This document shows, piece by piece, positions 1 through 7,481 of a DNA stretch of 48,918 nucleotides. Each line of letters opens with the position of its first letter. Position 1 is the first letter of the stretch. Origin of the DNA: an uncultured Clostridia bacterium (GTDB lineage: Bacteria > Bacillota > Clostridia > Christensenellales > UBA1242); the NCBI GenBank assembly GCA_944383415.1, contig CALWPK010000009.1:1-48918 (forward strand). The letters run 5' to 3'. The position numbers were made by a program, and so were the translations under genes. Under the pieces are notes generated by a model. It was given only the letters and a program-made list of their open reading frames with translations. It did no database searches and was not told the DNA's origin.

Positions 1-59
1 GCCTTTTTACTTTTATTTTTATATACTGATAATAAGGATAATTGTTAAGGGAGAATTTT

Positions 60-560
60 ATGAAATTTTTAGGTTGGTTATTTAGTATTCCTAGTCGGCA
101 TTATAGAGATATGCGAAGATATGAAAGAGGGGGTGTTGGTGCAAGAATTTTTGCAATCATCCTTTCAATGCTTTTTATTGGTGCTGCGCTCGGGCTTGAA
201 TATTGGTTTTTGTCGTCATTTATGACAGGTGGTTCGCTTGGTGGTGGAATTGCAAAGGTTGTTGCATTGCTTTTTATTGGCATTTTCTTTGTTGCAACTT
301 TTATTGCTGCACTTGAATATTGTGGCGTTTATGCTTTCACTGCTTTTGCAATGGCGATTATGGGTGTGGTATATAAAGCAGAAAAAAGAAAAGCAATGCT
401 TGAAAAAAATCAAAAGAAAATTGAAAATTTGGAAGCAGAACTTGAAACAACTCCAAGTTTAAAATATAAAAATCTTGACATATTTGTAGGAATTTTTCAA
501 ATACTATTAGCAATCGGGCTTTTTGCTGGTGCTATTGCTGTTGCTGTTTTAACTGTTTAA
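60..560 (+). CDS. small membrane protein, function unknown
   Basis: I do not recognise this 166-residue protein. Hydrophobic stretches lie near residues 29-47, 64-86, 87-103 and 145-165, so about four membrane segments are likely. A charged Lys/Glu-rich stretch (about 105-135) between the third and fourth looks like a short cytoplasmic coiled coil. The ATG at 60 is preferred over a TTG at 42 because AAGGGAG lies 6 nt upstream of it; the TTG has no such site. A TATACT-like -10 box near 22-27 could drive it, but its -35 region is at the window edge. The gene stands alone; the next 250 bases hold only a decayed fragment. There is no signal peptide distinct from the first membrane span and no recognised motif, so no function is assigned. 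Confidence 0.75.
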   Translation: MKFLGWLFSIPSRHYRDMRRYERGGVGARIFAIILSMLFIGAALGLEYWFLSSFMTGGSLGGGIAKVVALLFIGIFFVATFIAALEYCGVYAFTAFAMAIMGVVYKAEKRKAMLEKNQKKIENLEAELETTPSLKYKNLDIFVGIFQILLAIGLFAGAIAVAVLTV

Positions 561-667
561 TAATGAAAAGATAAGTAAATTGCTTGTTATTTAATAATTT
601 TTGTGGTAGTATAATTCTATAGTTATATGTTGACAATTTTCACAAACAACCCTTTTACTGCGTATAA

Positions 668-1059
668 CAAAAAGATATTGCAGAGAAGTTAAGAATTAGT
701 CCTGCTGCTATCAATGGCAGGCTTGATACAATTTTCTTAAATTATCGCACTTATCTTTGCAATGATAAAGAATTTAAAGACACAGAAGAATTTTATAATC
801 TACAACTTGAAACTGAAGAAGCTACTTGGACTATAAGACTAAACAAAACTCGGCAAACACTATATCAAATGTTTTTAACTTTAATTCAAAGAAAGAAGAA
901 GATAAAACAAACGAAATTGATAAGACAAAAGAACTTGAAGAGAAAATTGCAAAGTTAGAAAAACAACTGAAATCTCAACAAGAAGATGAAGAATATCAAG
1001 AATGGTTAAAAGAAAAAGAAATGCGTAAAAAGAAAAAACAAAAAGATTTTGAGATGTAA
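668..1059 (+). pseudogene. frameshifted fragment of an HTH/coiled-coil protein
   Basis: From 668 one frame reads QKDIAEKLRISPAAINGRL, which looks like a helix-turn-helix start, and stays open to about 820. The similarity in composition then continues in another frame (from 826) as a Lys/Glu-rich coiled coil ending at TAA 1057-1059. A TAA stands directly before codon 668, so the true start is lost. The frame change plus missing 5' end points to a decayed gene, perhaps of phage or mobile-element origin, with its terminator still intact downstream. The 77-codon downstream ORF has no ribosome site and no ATG near its start, so I do not treat it as a separate gene. Confidence 0.5.
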
Positions 1060-1064
1060 AAAAT

Positions 1065-1099
1065 GACTGAGAATTATCACTAATTCCCAGTCTTTTTTT
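1065..1099 (+). terminator. Rho-independent terminator
   Basis: A 12-bp stem (1065-1076 with 1081-1092, one G-T pair) with loop TCAC is followed by seven T residues. It closes the decayed unit at 668-1059. Confidence 0.85.
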
Positions 1100-1276
1100 G
1101 TGTTGTTTTTCTAAAAATTTTTAGACAAATTTTTAGACAGTGACAATTTTTAAGTAAAATTTGATGTTTTTATACAATGTGAAATATTAAAATTTTACAA
1201 GCAAATATGCCATTTTTTAGACACTTTTTACAAAAATTTTAGACAGTTTTGAGTAGATTTTTTAATATCTTGAGAT

Positions 1277-1304
1277 TAAAAAATCCCTTATTTTATAAGG
1301 AATT
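1277..1304 (-). terminator. Terminator of the tRNA-Lys(CTT) transcript
   Basis: On the minus strand a 10-bp stem (1295-1304 with 1282-1291) with a 3-nt loop is followed by a T tract (A run at 1277-1283 on the plus strand). It lies just past the tRNA 3' end. Confidence 0.85.
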
Positions 1305-1309
1305 TAGCG

Positions 1310-1385
1310 TGGTGGGCTGTCGGGGACTCGAACCCCGGACCCACTGATTAAGAGTCAGTTGCTCTACCAACTGAGCTAACAGCCC
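1310..1385 (-). tRNA. tRNA-Lys (anticodon CTT)
   Basis: Complete 76-nt cloverleaf with encoded CCA. The acceptor GGGCTGT pairs with ACAGCCC, and the anticodon loop is CTCTTAA. A clean promoter (1500-1528) and a terminator (1277-1304) bracket the unit. A broken copy of the same tRNA lies between promoter and this gene. Confidence 0.97.
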
Positions 1386-1417
1386 ACGCTTATAGTTTAT
1401 ACTCGTTTCGGAGCGTA

Positions 1418-1458
1418 TGATTAAGAGTCAGTTGCTCTACCAACTGAGCTAATCGTCC
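1418..1458 (-). pseudogene. 5' half of a tRNA-Lys(CTT) copy
   Basis: On the minus strand the sequence from 1458 reproduces the D arm and anticodon arm of the neighbouring tRNA-Lys (loop CTCTTAA). It diverges after the anticodon stem and has no T arm or matching acceptor 3' strand. It sits upstream of the intact gene on the same predicted transcript. The 32 bases after it (1386-1417) hold a short imperfect hairpin that does not rebuild a T arm. Confidence 0.85.
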
Positions 1459-1499
1459 ATAAATTTGATTAATAACTTATTTAAAAATATAACTATTTT

Positions 1500-1528
1500 A
1501 TTTTACCAGAATTTACATTTGATGTCAA
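1500..1528 (-). promoter_or_regulatory. Promoter for tRNA-Lys(CTT) unit
   Basis: Minus-strand TTGACA (1523-1528) and TAAAAT (1500-1505) with 17-bp spacing. The predicted start is about 1493, so the transcript begins before the broken tRNA copy at 1458. Confidence 0.8.
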
Positions 1529-1909
1529 TATAATTTTGAGAAAATTTTTAAAAGTTATAAATTTCTTATTATATTTATAAAAATTGACGAATATTTGTAG
1601 TGAAAATATATAGGTAATCAATAAAAAAATAAAAAAAATTTATAAGAAAATGACAAAATCCAAGAGATGAACAGGGTAGCAAAGGAATATGATAATTAGT
1701 AAAAATCCACCAGTAAACTTGGCGGATTTACATATAACGGGTAAAAACCTCTATTATTTGAAACACGAAATCGTGTACTTTTCTTGCATAATTTTGTTTT
1801 TTTACCTTTGTTATTATGATTTTTATGTTAATTTTGGGATTTTATTTATATTTTTTGTTCATTGGTAAACCTCGACCGAACCCCAGATAGTCTGAGGATT
1901 TTCATTTAC
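1529..1909. other. Non-coding stretch
   Basis: I see no convincing gene here. It is AT-rich. It holds a 10-bp imperfect hairpin (1703-1712 with 1720-1729, one A-C mismatch) and a short repeat at 1871-1903 that recurs in inverted orientation near the other end of the window. Confidence 0.6.
1871..1903 (-). repeat. Short dispersed hairpin repeat, copy 1
   Basis: Read on the minus strand, this matches 48091-48121 with several substitutions. Both copies centre on a 7-bp hairpin around CAGA-(3 nt)-TCTG followed by a GGTT(T/C)GGTC-like tail. Function unknown. Confidence 0.5.
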
Positions 1910-1968
1910 AAAAAAAAGACCGCTATTTTTTTAGAAATTTGTTTTTCTATAATTAATAGCGGTCTTTT
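1910..1968 (-). terminator. Bidirectional terminator after the 2021-2632 gene
   Basis: A perfect 14-bp stem (1914-1927 with 1955-1968, core GACCGCTATT) is flanked by a run of A on the left and T on the right, so it can act on both strands. It lies 52 bases past the stop of the minus-strand membrane protein. Confidence 0.85.
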
Positions 1969-2020
1969 GTCAATCGTTTTCAAATTGTTATCGTTTTAAT
2001 TTTTATTTTCATTACGTATA

Positions 2021-2632
2021 TTAATTGTTGCTTTTTCTATCGAAAACAAATGTTAGAGAAGTTGACACTGCGGTCAAAATACTCAAGATCAAATTTACTA
2101 CATTTGCCCAAGCGATGTTTGCGGTGTAGTCTGTCATTAAATTAGCCAATACGATCTCTGCTGTGACATTAGGCATACCGGCAGCGGTCAATGATTCTGC
2201 AGCAGTCGTAGCGATGGTCATATCAAGTCCGTCATTCAAATATGCGGATGTACAAGATATTGCCACGATAGCGAATATTGCGATCAACACGCCCAACACA
2301 AAATTGATAATAGAAATGGTTTTGTCTAATTTTTCATTTTCATATTTGACCACATTGAAGTTTCTAAGCAGACTATAAACTGAACAGATGATCATTAGTC
2401 CAGCCAAAATCGAGATGATGAATAGACTCACCACCATAGCCAAAGATGCTGGGGTAGAATCTCCGCCTTCAAATAGGTTGCGGATCAATTGATAACCGGT
2501 GGATGCTCCCGAAGTAGGATTTCGTGAAATGTTTACTGAATATGTAAAGAAGTTTTGAGATAAGAATACATAAATTAATATCCCGAACACGATTGAAAAC
2601 GAATTTGTAATAACTGATTTTAAATTTTTCAT
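2021..2632 (-). CDS. four-helix membrane protein, function unknown
   Basis: I do not recognise this 203-residue protein. Hydrophobic segments near residues 10-27, 60-86, 105-131 and 172-197 suggest four membrane helices. Polar loops rich in Thr, Ser and Asn lie at about 30-58 and 132-170. The ATG at 2632 is preceded by AAGGAG at a normal distance. It is a single-gene unit with a strong terminator at 1910-1968. Its base composition is less AT-biased than its surroundings in the middle part. No motif points to a transporter or enzyme class; small four-helix proteins of this shape are common orphans in Bacillota. Confidence 0.8.
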   Translation of the reverse strand: MKNLKSVITNSFSIVFGILIYVFLSQNFFTYSVNISRNPTSGASTGYQLIRNLFEGGDSTPASLAMVVSLFIISILAGLMIICSVYSLLRNFNVVKYENEKLDKTISIINFVLGVLIAIFAIVAISCTSAYLNDGLDMTIATTAAESLTAAGMPNVTAEIVLANLMTDYTANIAWANVVNLILSILTAVSTSLTFVFDRKSNN

Positions 2633-3295
2633 TTTTTTTCTCCTTATTTTTTTTTGATTTAATTGTTACTTAATTATAATTTTTGATATTTTTGGATGAT
2701 TATGGAAGAATAGAAATTATGAACATCTGTCTATAAAATCGCCCCCTTTCTAGTCTAAAATATCAAATATAAATAACAATGTCAAGCATTTTTCATAAAA
2801 AAATGTACAAGTGTTTATAATTTATTGAATTTAACGAAAATATTAAGAATTATTCTAAACTTATGGCGAAATATTTTATATATTGTCAATTTTTTTGATC
2901 GATATAGCTCAAATTGGTCTTGCACAATGATAGTTTATTTAGATAGTTGAGGCGGTTTATAGAATAATGATAGGAAGGTTGTAGTTTTTACTATAGACGA
3001 TAACAACGACTTTTGCAATTACGGCAATTCGATAGTCTGCTCGGTGATAACTGCTAAAAGTATATTGGGCAAAGTAATTAATCAGAAGATACAGGCGAAT
3101 AGGGAAACGAGTTTTAGAGTAAAAATATCTTTAAATTTTAAATTTATAAAATTTACTGAGACATTGCTATTATAATAAAACGATATTTCATTTTTGAAGA
3201 TGAATCTGCTTGAATCTTCAATTTTTTATCATATTTTTTGATGAGTCTTTTTATTTTGACTTATAATTAGAGACAATCTTACATAAAATAGATTT
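2633..3295. other. Intergenic stretch with a possible decayed ORF
   Basis: No supported gene. A 70-codon open frame at 2963-3175 on the plus strand, containing IDDNNDFCNYGNS, has no ATG and no ribosome site; I regard it as chance or decay. The right end carries the murG promoter. Confidence 0.5.
3256..3289 (+). promoter_or_regulatory. Promoter of murG, probably leaderless
   Basis: TTGACT at 3256-3261 is followed by candidate -10 boxes TACATA (3280-3285) or TAAAAT (3284-3289). The second ends 6 nt before the ATG at 3296. No Shine-Dalgarno sequence is present, so the mRNA likely starts at or just before the start codon. Confidence 0.5.
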
Positions 3296-4336
3296 ATGAA
3301 GAAGATAGTTTTCACTGGTGGCGGAACACTTGGGCACGTTATGCCAAATCTCTACTTGATAGAAGAATTAAAGTTCGATTACGAAATAGAATACATAGGT
3401 AGTGAAGGGATTGAAAAAAACGAAATGATTAAACGAAATATAAAATATCATACGATCCCAACTATTAAACTCGTGAGGGGAAAGATTTTTCAGAATCTAA
3501 AGATACCTTTTGTCCTAATTAGATCAATATCAAAAGCAAAGAAGATATTGAAACAGTTAAAGCCTGATCTTATATTTAGTAAGGGTGGATATGTGGCATT
3601 GCCCGTTTGTATTGCGGGGAGGATGCTAAAAATACCAATTGTTGCACACGAAAGTGACTATAGTTTTGGGCTCGCAAATAAAATTATTTTGAGGTTATGC
3701 AACACTATGTGTGTGAACTTTCAAAATTTGGAAAAGAAAAATAAAAAAATAATTTATACAGGTCCAATTTTTAGTAAAGAATATGAAAACGACACAAAGT
3801 TAAGTTCAAAATTCAAATTAGACAACACAAAAAAAACAATTTTGATTATTGGAGGTTCGTTAGGCTCGAAAAAAATTAATGAAGTGGTATTTCCAATAAT
3901 TAAGGATTTAATCAAGAAGTTTAACATCATACATATCACAGGAAAAGGGAACATAAAGTTGAAATCATTTGATAATTACAATGCAATTGAGATGTGTGAG
4001 AATTTATACGAAGTATATAATTTAGTTGACATAATGGTGGGGAGAAGTGGTGCGGGGGTGACTAGTGAATGTTACTTCAAAAAGATTCCAATGATACTTA
4101 TCCCTCTTCAAAACAAAGCCAGCAGGGGAGATCAACTTCAAAATGCAAGATATTATGAAGATTTGAAAGTGGCAGATATTTTGAGAGAAGAAGATCTCAC
4201 TCCTACAAAACTATACAATACAATAATTGAATTTGAAAAGCATTTTCAAGATATGAAGGATAATTTTAAAAAATTAAATATAGTCAATGGCAAACAAAAA
4301 GTGATAGATATTTTTCATAATATATTGAAAGATTAG
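3296..4336 (+). CDS. murG: MurG, lipid II-forming GlcNAc transferase
   Basis: Family role: adds N-acetylglucosamine from UDP-GlcNAc to lipid I at the inner face of the membrane, giving lipid II for peptidoglycan. The 346-residue length suits a MurG. Seen motifs: the N-terminal glycine loop GGGTLGH (about 8-14), FSKGGY and the HESDYSFGLANK segment (about 118-129) where MurG usually has HEQN. The C-terminal domain has GRSGAGVTSE and a QNKASRGDQ-type UDP-GlcNAc-binding segment. It is a GT-B fold by pattern. The start has no ribosome site and sits close to a -10 box, suggesting a leaderless message. It is not in a division/cell-wall cluster here, which is unusual, but the motifs are clear. Confidence 0.88.
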   Translation: MKKIVFTGGGTLGHVMPNLYLIEELKFDYEIEYIGSEGIEKNEMIKRNIKYHTIPTIKLVRGKIFQNLKIPFVLIRSISKAKKILKQLKPDLIFSKGGYVALPVCIAGRMLKIPIVAHESDYSFGLANKIILRLCNTMCVNFQNLEKKNKKIIYTGPIFSKEYENDTKLSSKFKLDNTKKTILIIGGSLGSKKINEVVFPIIKDLIKKFNIIHITGKGNIKLKSFDNYNAIEMCENLYEVYNLVDIMVGRSGAGVTSECYFKKIPMILIPLQNKASRGDQLQNARYYEDLKVADILREEDLTPTKLYNTIIEFEKHFQDMKDNFKKLNIVNGKQKVIDIFHNILKD

Positions 4337-4442
4337 CCTATTTTATTTGTCAAACAAATTGTTTTTGTGATAGAAACGAACTCTTCAAAATTCACAAATT
4401 ATTATATTTAATGTTTTCTCATCACGTGATTTTTAAAAATTG

Positions 4443-4470
4443 TTGAAATTTGATTATTTTGTGATATAAT
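4443..4470 (+). promoter_or_regulatory. Promoter of the tandem OB-fold gene
   Basis: TTGAAA (4443-4448) and TATAAT (4465-4470), 16 bp apart. The transcript should start near 4477, just before the AGGAG at 4480-4484. Confidence 0.75.
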
Positions 4471-4491
4471 CTGTGTTATAGGAGATGTGAA

Positions 4492-5154
4492 TTGGATAAT
4501 AGAACAAACTTTGGACACATTTCAGGACAAATAGTCAGTATCAACAAAGTGCCACTTTTAGACGATGTCCTGGCGGGTAATTATCTTTTAGGCATAATGA
4601 AAGTTCTTAGGGGAACAGGAAAATGTGATTATGTTCCAATAGTTTTCACACAATCCGAAATAAAAGCCCATCCAACACTTATAGACAACGGAAAATTTTT
4701 AGTAAGTGGAAGTTTCAGAACATTTTTGATCAACTTAAATAACAAAAATCTGAAAATTCAGTTATTTTATGCTAGTCAAATCACAGAGCAAGTTAATGAC
4801 CGCCGAGCGTTGATAAATCAAATCAAAAATAATAGGATAAACTTGACAGGCGAGATCAAAAGTATGGACAGGATTAAAACATTTAATTCTAAGGATATGT
4901 TAAGATTTCTTTTGCAAGTTGACGAATGTCAGCCGAACCATTCTAGTTTAATTTCCTGCGTGGCTTGGGGAGTAACATCTAAATTTATAAATATGTTAGG
5001 TGAGGGTGAAAAAATAACTATACAAGGTTGTATACAATCTCATTTTGCCTATAACCAAAACAAAAGGAAAGTCCCAGTTATAAAAAACAATGTTTCAGTT
5101 TTGAAAATTGTTTCTATGGATGATAATGAAATTCCACTAGATTTTAGGTATTGA
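4492..5154 (+). CDS. tandem OB-fold (SSB-like) protein
   Basis: The 220-residue protein seems to be two SSB/PriB-like OB folds in a row. The first starts SGQIVSINKVP (about 10-20) and ends near 'LVSGSFRTF'. The second starts NLTGEIKSMD (about 117-126) and runs through CVAWGVTSKFINMLGEGEKI, the strand-helix-strand pattern of SSB proteins. A role in binding single-stranded DNA is an inference from this pattern only. There is no acidic C-terminal tail as in canonical SSB, so it is probably not the replicative SSB. The TTG start at 4492 is chosen because GGAG ends 7 nt upstream. It forms a single-gene unit. Confidence 0.6.
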   Translation: MDNRTNFGHISGQIVSINKVPLLDDVLAGNYLLGIMKVLRGTGKCDYVPIVFTQSEIKAHPTLIDNGKFLVSGSFRTFLINLNNKNLKIQLFYASQITEQVNDRRALINQIKNNRINLTGEIKSMDRIKTFNSKDMLRFLLQVDECQPNHSSLISCVAWGVTSKFINMLGEGEKITIQGCIQSHFAYNQNKRKVPVIKNNVSVLKIVSMDDNEIPLDFRY

Positions 5155-5189
5155 CAACTCCTGTAGCCTTTTAGAAGATTTTTTAATTT

Positions 5190-5220
5190 TTGATAAAATT
5201 TAATGTTTATGTGATATACT
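5190..5220 (+). promoter_or_regulatory. Possible promoter of the frameshifted small gene
   Basis: TTGATA (5190-5195) and TATACT (5215-5220) with a rather long 19-bp spacing, 40 bases before the ATG at 5260. Confidence 0.4.
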
Positions 5221-5259
5221 CATTTTTAAATTGGCAAGATCACTAGAATTAGAGGTTTT

Positions 5260-5428
5260 ATGAAAGAATATCTTGATATTGCAGCATTGAACAAAATTTA
5301 AAATTGAAACGCAGGATAAAAGAGACAAATTTGAATATCTATGGAAAAAAATAAATAAGAATTCAAATGAGAGAGTTTTGTCACTATCTATGATAGTATA
5401 TATCAATTTTATCAGTACATTGTCATAA
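5260..5428 (+). pseudogene. small gene broken by a 1-nt frameshift
   Basis: AGAGG precedes an ATG at 5260, but the frame stops after 13 codons (TAA 5299-5301). In the next frame the coding pattern resumes with IETQDKRDKFEYLWKKINK and runs to TAA 5426-5428. Removing one base in the A/T run at 5296-5303 would give a 56-residue protein. A fresh single-base loss of function, a sequencing slip in a homopolymer, or programmed frameshifting are all possible. I do not recognise the family. Confidence 0.45.
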
Positions 5429-5453
5429 ATTAAATTTTTTGAAATTCGCCTAA

Positions 5454-6350
5454 TCAGTTTTGTCTGCCAAGTAGAGAAAGATATATTTTTTCCGCAGTAA
5501 TAAATATTTTTCTACTTTCATCTTCAGAGCAGGTTCTTAATCTTCGTTTTTTTGGATATCCCCAAATGTTAGATAGTTTCGGACCAATCCAGTAATGATA
5601 ATTGGTGCTATCAAACACTCCTTTGACAATGGATAGAGAGGCCTTTTTCGGTTTCATAAACAGGACCTTCATAGGATATTTAATAATCGCATAAATAAGT
5701 TTTGGATAATGATTTGTCATATTAGTGCTGGTGATACCAGGATGCACTATGGACAATTTTATCCTTTTTTCTTCTTTAAATAATTCATACATAGAGAACA
5801 TTAAATGACGTTTTGAGTTGCCATAAATTTTACTTGCTTTCTTATATGTAGAAAAATCTATATCATTGTTATCAATGTGCGAATAATTGTGTGCTATACT
5901 TCCAACAACCACTACTTTTGGATCGCTACTTTTTTCTAAAATTGGCAAAAGTTGTTTCGTTAGATAATAAGGTGCTAAAAAATTGACACTAAAAACATTA
6001 TTATATCCAAAATTTGTTTGAGTTATCGGCACGTTATAAATTCCGGCATTATGAATCAATACATCAATTTTATCGTATTTATTCAACTCAGTAATGCACA
6101 TATTGACACTTTCAAAATCAGATAAATCGATATCGATAATATCAATTTGAATGTTCGAATGTAGTAGCAAAAGTTTGTTTTTCAAATTCTCGAGTTTTGT
6201 TTTATTTCTTCCTAAAAAAACTAGATTGGCATTTAAGTCTGACAAAATCGTAGCAATTTGTATTCCTATTCCGCCAGTCACTCCAGCGATAACGACTCTT
6301 TTTCCTGTCAAATCATTGCAATTTTTTTCAATCCATTTTTTGATACTCAT
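5454..6350 (-). CDS. short-chain dehydrogenase/reductase
   Basis: A 298-residue Rossmann-fold oxidoreductase. The dinucleotide loop GVTGGIG is at 23-29, the NAG motif at 101-103, and the catalytic set Ser151, Tyr176 and Lys180 (YGNSK) is intact, so it is likely an active NAD(P)H-dependent enzyme. An Arg at 48 after the second strand may favour NADPH. The substrate cannot be told; the layout resembles the retinol dehydrogenase/WW-domain oxidoreductase-like group. The C-terminal part (KPKKASLSIVKGV) is typical of that group. The start has no ribosome site; a minus-strand promoter ends 6 nt before the ATG, so the mRNA is predicted to be leaderless. It is a single gene. Confidence 0.85.
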   Translation of the reverse strand: MSIKKWIEKNCNDLTGKRVVIAGVTGGIGIQIATILSDLNANLVFLGRNKTKLENLKNKLLLLHSNIQIDIIDIDLSDFESVNMCITELNKYDKIDVLIHNAGIYNVPITQTNFGYNNVFSVNFLAPYYLTKQLLPILEKSSDPKVVVVGSIAHNYSHIDNNDIDFSTYKKASKIYGNSKRHLMFSMYELFKEEKRIKLSIVHPGITSTNMTNHYPKLIYAIIKYPMKVLFMKPKKASLSIVKGVFDSTNYHYWIGPKLSNIWGYPKKRRLRTCSEDESRKIFITAEKIYLSLLGRQN

Positions 6351-6356
6351 ATTGAT

Positions 6357-6385
6357 ATATTAGCAGAATTTCTCTCATTTGACAA
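6357..6385 (-). promoter_or_regulatory. Leaderless promoter of the SDR gene
   Basis: Minus-strand TTGTCA (6380-6385) and TAATAT (6357-6362), 17 bp apart, with exactly 6 nt between the -10 box and the ATG (6350). No Shine-Dalgarno sequence fits. Confidence 0.75.
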
Positions 6386-6450
6386 ATGAATTGCCAAATC
6401 CTTGTCAAAATAAAATGCTGAAATTCCATTAAAAATTTCAACTAAACGCC

Positions 6451-6605
6451 GTTTCAAAAAATAATACAAAAAAGTAAAAAGAGAAAAGATAAGAAAAGTG
6501 AAAGATGTAGAGTGAAAAAAGAAAAGTACAGACAAAAAAATCCGCAACTTATGTCACGGATTACATTTATAAGGGCTCCCACAAGAACTTATTCGAAGTA
6601 GGAAA
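6451..6605 (+). repeat. Long direct repeat near tRNA-Arg, unit 1
   Basis: Diverged direct repeat of 6720-6856. Shared landmarks in order: TTTCAAAAA, an A/G-rich block with AAAAGTG, AAAAGTAC, CGGATTA, and GGGCTCCCAC at the start of a nested hairpin (6573-6605). No ORF. Orientation is arbitrary. Confidence 0.6.
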
Positions 6606-6606
6606 C

Positions 6607-6640
6607 GGGTTCCCTGCGAGCCGAATGTCGAAATGGGGAG
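6607..6640 (+). repeat. Nested-hairpin repeat copy
   Basis: Diverged copy of the family GGGTTCCC-GCAAG-inner hairpin-GAAG-GGGAA; it has CCGAATGTCGAAATGGGG. It directly follows the hairpin at the end of unit 1. Confidence 0.55.
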
Positions 6641-6719
6641 AGAAAAATGACCGCCCAATTACTTTTAATTATTGTTTTTAAAATATCCACCAACTTTTCT
6701 TTCTTCTTTTTTATTTCTT

Positions 6720-6856
6720 ATTTCAAAAACATACGTTAAAAAGAAAAAATAAAAGTGAAAAATGAAAAGAAAAAAGTACGAACAAAATAACCTCAAACAA
6801 GTTCTCGGATTATATCCAACAGGGCTCCCACGAGTGTCGTAAGATACGAAGTGGGA
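6720..6856 (+). repeat. Long direct repeat near tRNA-Arg, unit 2
   Basis: Second copy of the 6451-6605 unit, ending in a nested hairpin (6822-6856): outer stem TCCCAC/GTGGGA, inner stem CGTA/TACG. The inner stem sequence differs from unit 1 while pairing is kept. Confidence 0.6.
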
Positions 6857-6860
6857 AAAA

Positions 6861-6932
6861 GGAGTGACCGATTATAAACTCACTGATGCAATTTTATTTT
6901 AAAATTGCGGTGAGTAAAAATCGTGTCACTCC
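6861..6932 (-). repeat. 72-nt long imperfect hairpin on the tRNA-Arg 3' flank
   Basis: GGAGTGAC (6861-6868) pairs with GTCACTCC (6925-6932). Further inside, ACTCAC and GCAATTTTA pair with GTGAGT and TAAAATTGC. It starts 4 nt after the encoded CCA of tRNA-Arg. There is no following T tract, so it is not a standard terminator; it could guide 3' processing. Confidence 0.65.
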
Positions 6933-6936
6933 GTTT

Positions 6937-7013
6937 TGGTGCGTCAAGAGGGATTCGAACCCCCGACCCCCGCCTTAGAAGGGCGATGCTCTATCCAACT
7001 GAGCTATTGACGC
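6937..7013 (-). tRNA. tRNA-Arg (anticodon TCT)
   Basis: 77-nt cloverleaf with encoded CCA. The acceptor GCGTCAA pairs with TTGACGC, and the anticodon loop is CTTCTAA. Confidence 0.97.
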
Positions 7014-7023
7014 ATACTTATAT

Positions 7024-7052
7024 ATTTTAGCACTTGTTTGAAATTTTGTCAA
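7024..7052 (-). promoter_or_regulatory. Promoter of tRNA-Arg
   Basis: Minus-strand TTGACA (7047-7052) and TAAAAT (7024-7029), 17 bp apart, 10 nt before the tRNA 5' end. Confidence 0.85.
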
Positions 7053-7161
7053 TAAAATAAAACGATTATTTATTCAATTGTGCAATTTTGATTCAAACTC
7101 TAGAAATTAGACATTAAGTATTCGATTGATTTTTGCTATATAGTGTTTAGGTAATGGCATT

Positions 7162-7189
7162 AAAAAATCGCCCAAGAGAATAGACGATT
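7162..7189 (-). terminator. Terminator after tRNA-Gly(TCC)
   Basis: Minus-strand stem AATCGTC/GGCGATT (7183-7189 with 7166-7172, one T-G pair) followed by a T tract (A run 7162-7167). Confidence 0.7.
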
Positions 7190-7252
7190 CTTAACTTAAT
7201 ACAAAAGGAGTTCAGCAATGTAAATTATATTTTATTATAATTCACACTGCAG

Positions 7253-7326
7253 TGGAGCGGGTGAAGGGAATCGAACCCTCGTAACTAGCTTGGAAGGCTA
7301 GCGCTCTACCATTGAGCTACACCCGC
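7253..7326 (-). tRNA. tRNA-Gly (anticodon TCC)
   Basis: 74-nt cloverleaf with encoded CCA. The acceptor is GCGGGTG, and the anticodon loop CTTCCAA is closed by CTAGC/GCTAG. Confidence 0.97.
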
Positions 7327-7336
7327 AGATTGTATT

Positions 7337-7365
7337 AGTTTAGCAGTAAACACTTTGATTGTCAA
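7337..7365 (-). promoter_or_regulatory. Promoter of tRNA-Gly(TCC)
   Basis: Minus-strand TTGACA (7360-7365) and TAAACT (7337-7342), 17 bp apart, 10 nt before the tRNA. Confidence 0.85.
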
Positions 7366-7481
7366 GCGAATTCATAATTTTTTCAAATTTTTTTTAGAAA
7401 TTTATTATATTATACCATAGCAAAATGAAAACATAATTGCTTATATATAATTTTATCGCCATTTTATTAGATAAATGTTGG

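Noticed and set aside
2963-3175. 70-codon open frame upstream of murG
   Set aside because: No start codon at its head, no ribosome site and no recognisable motif.
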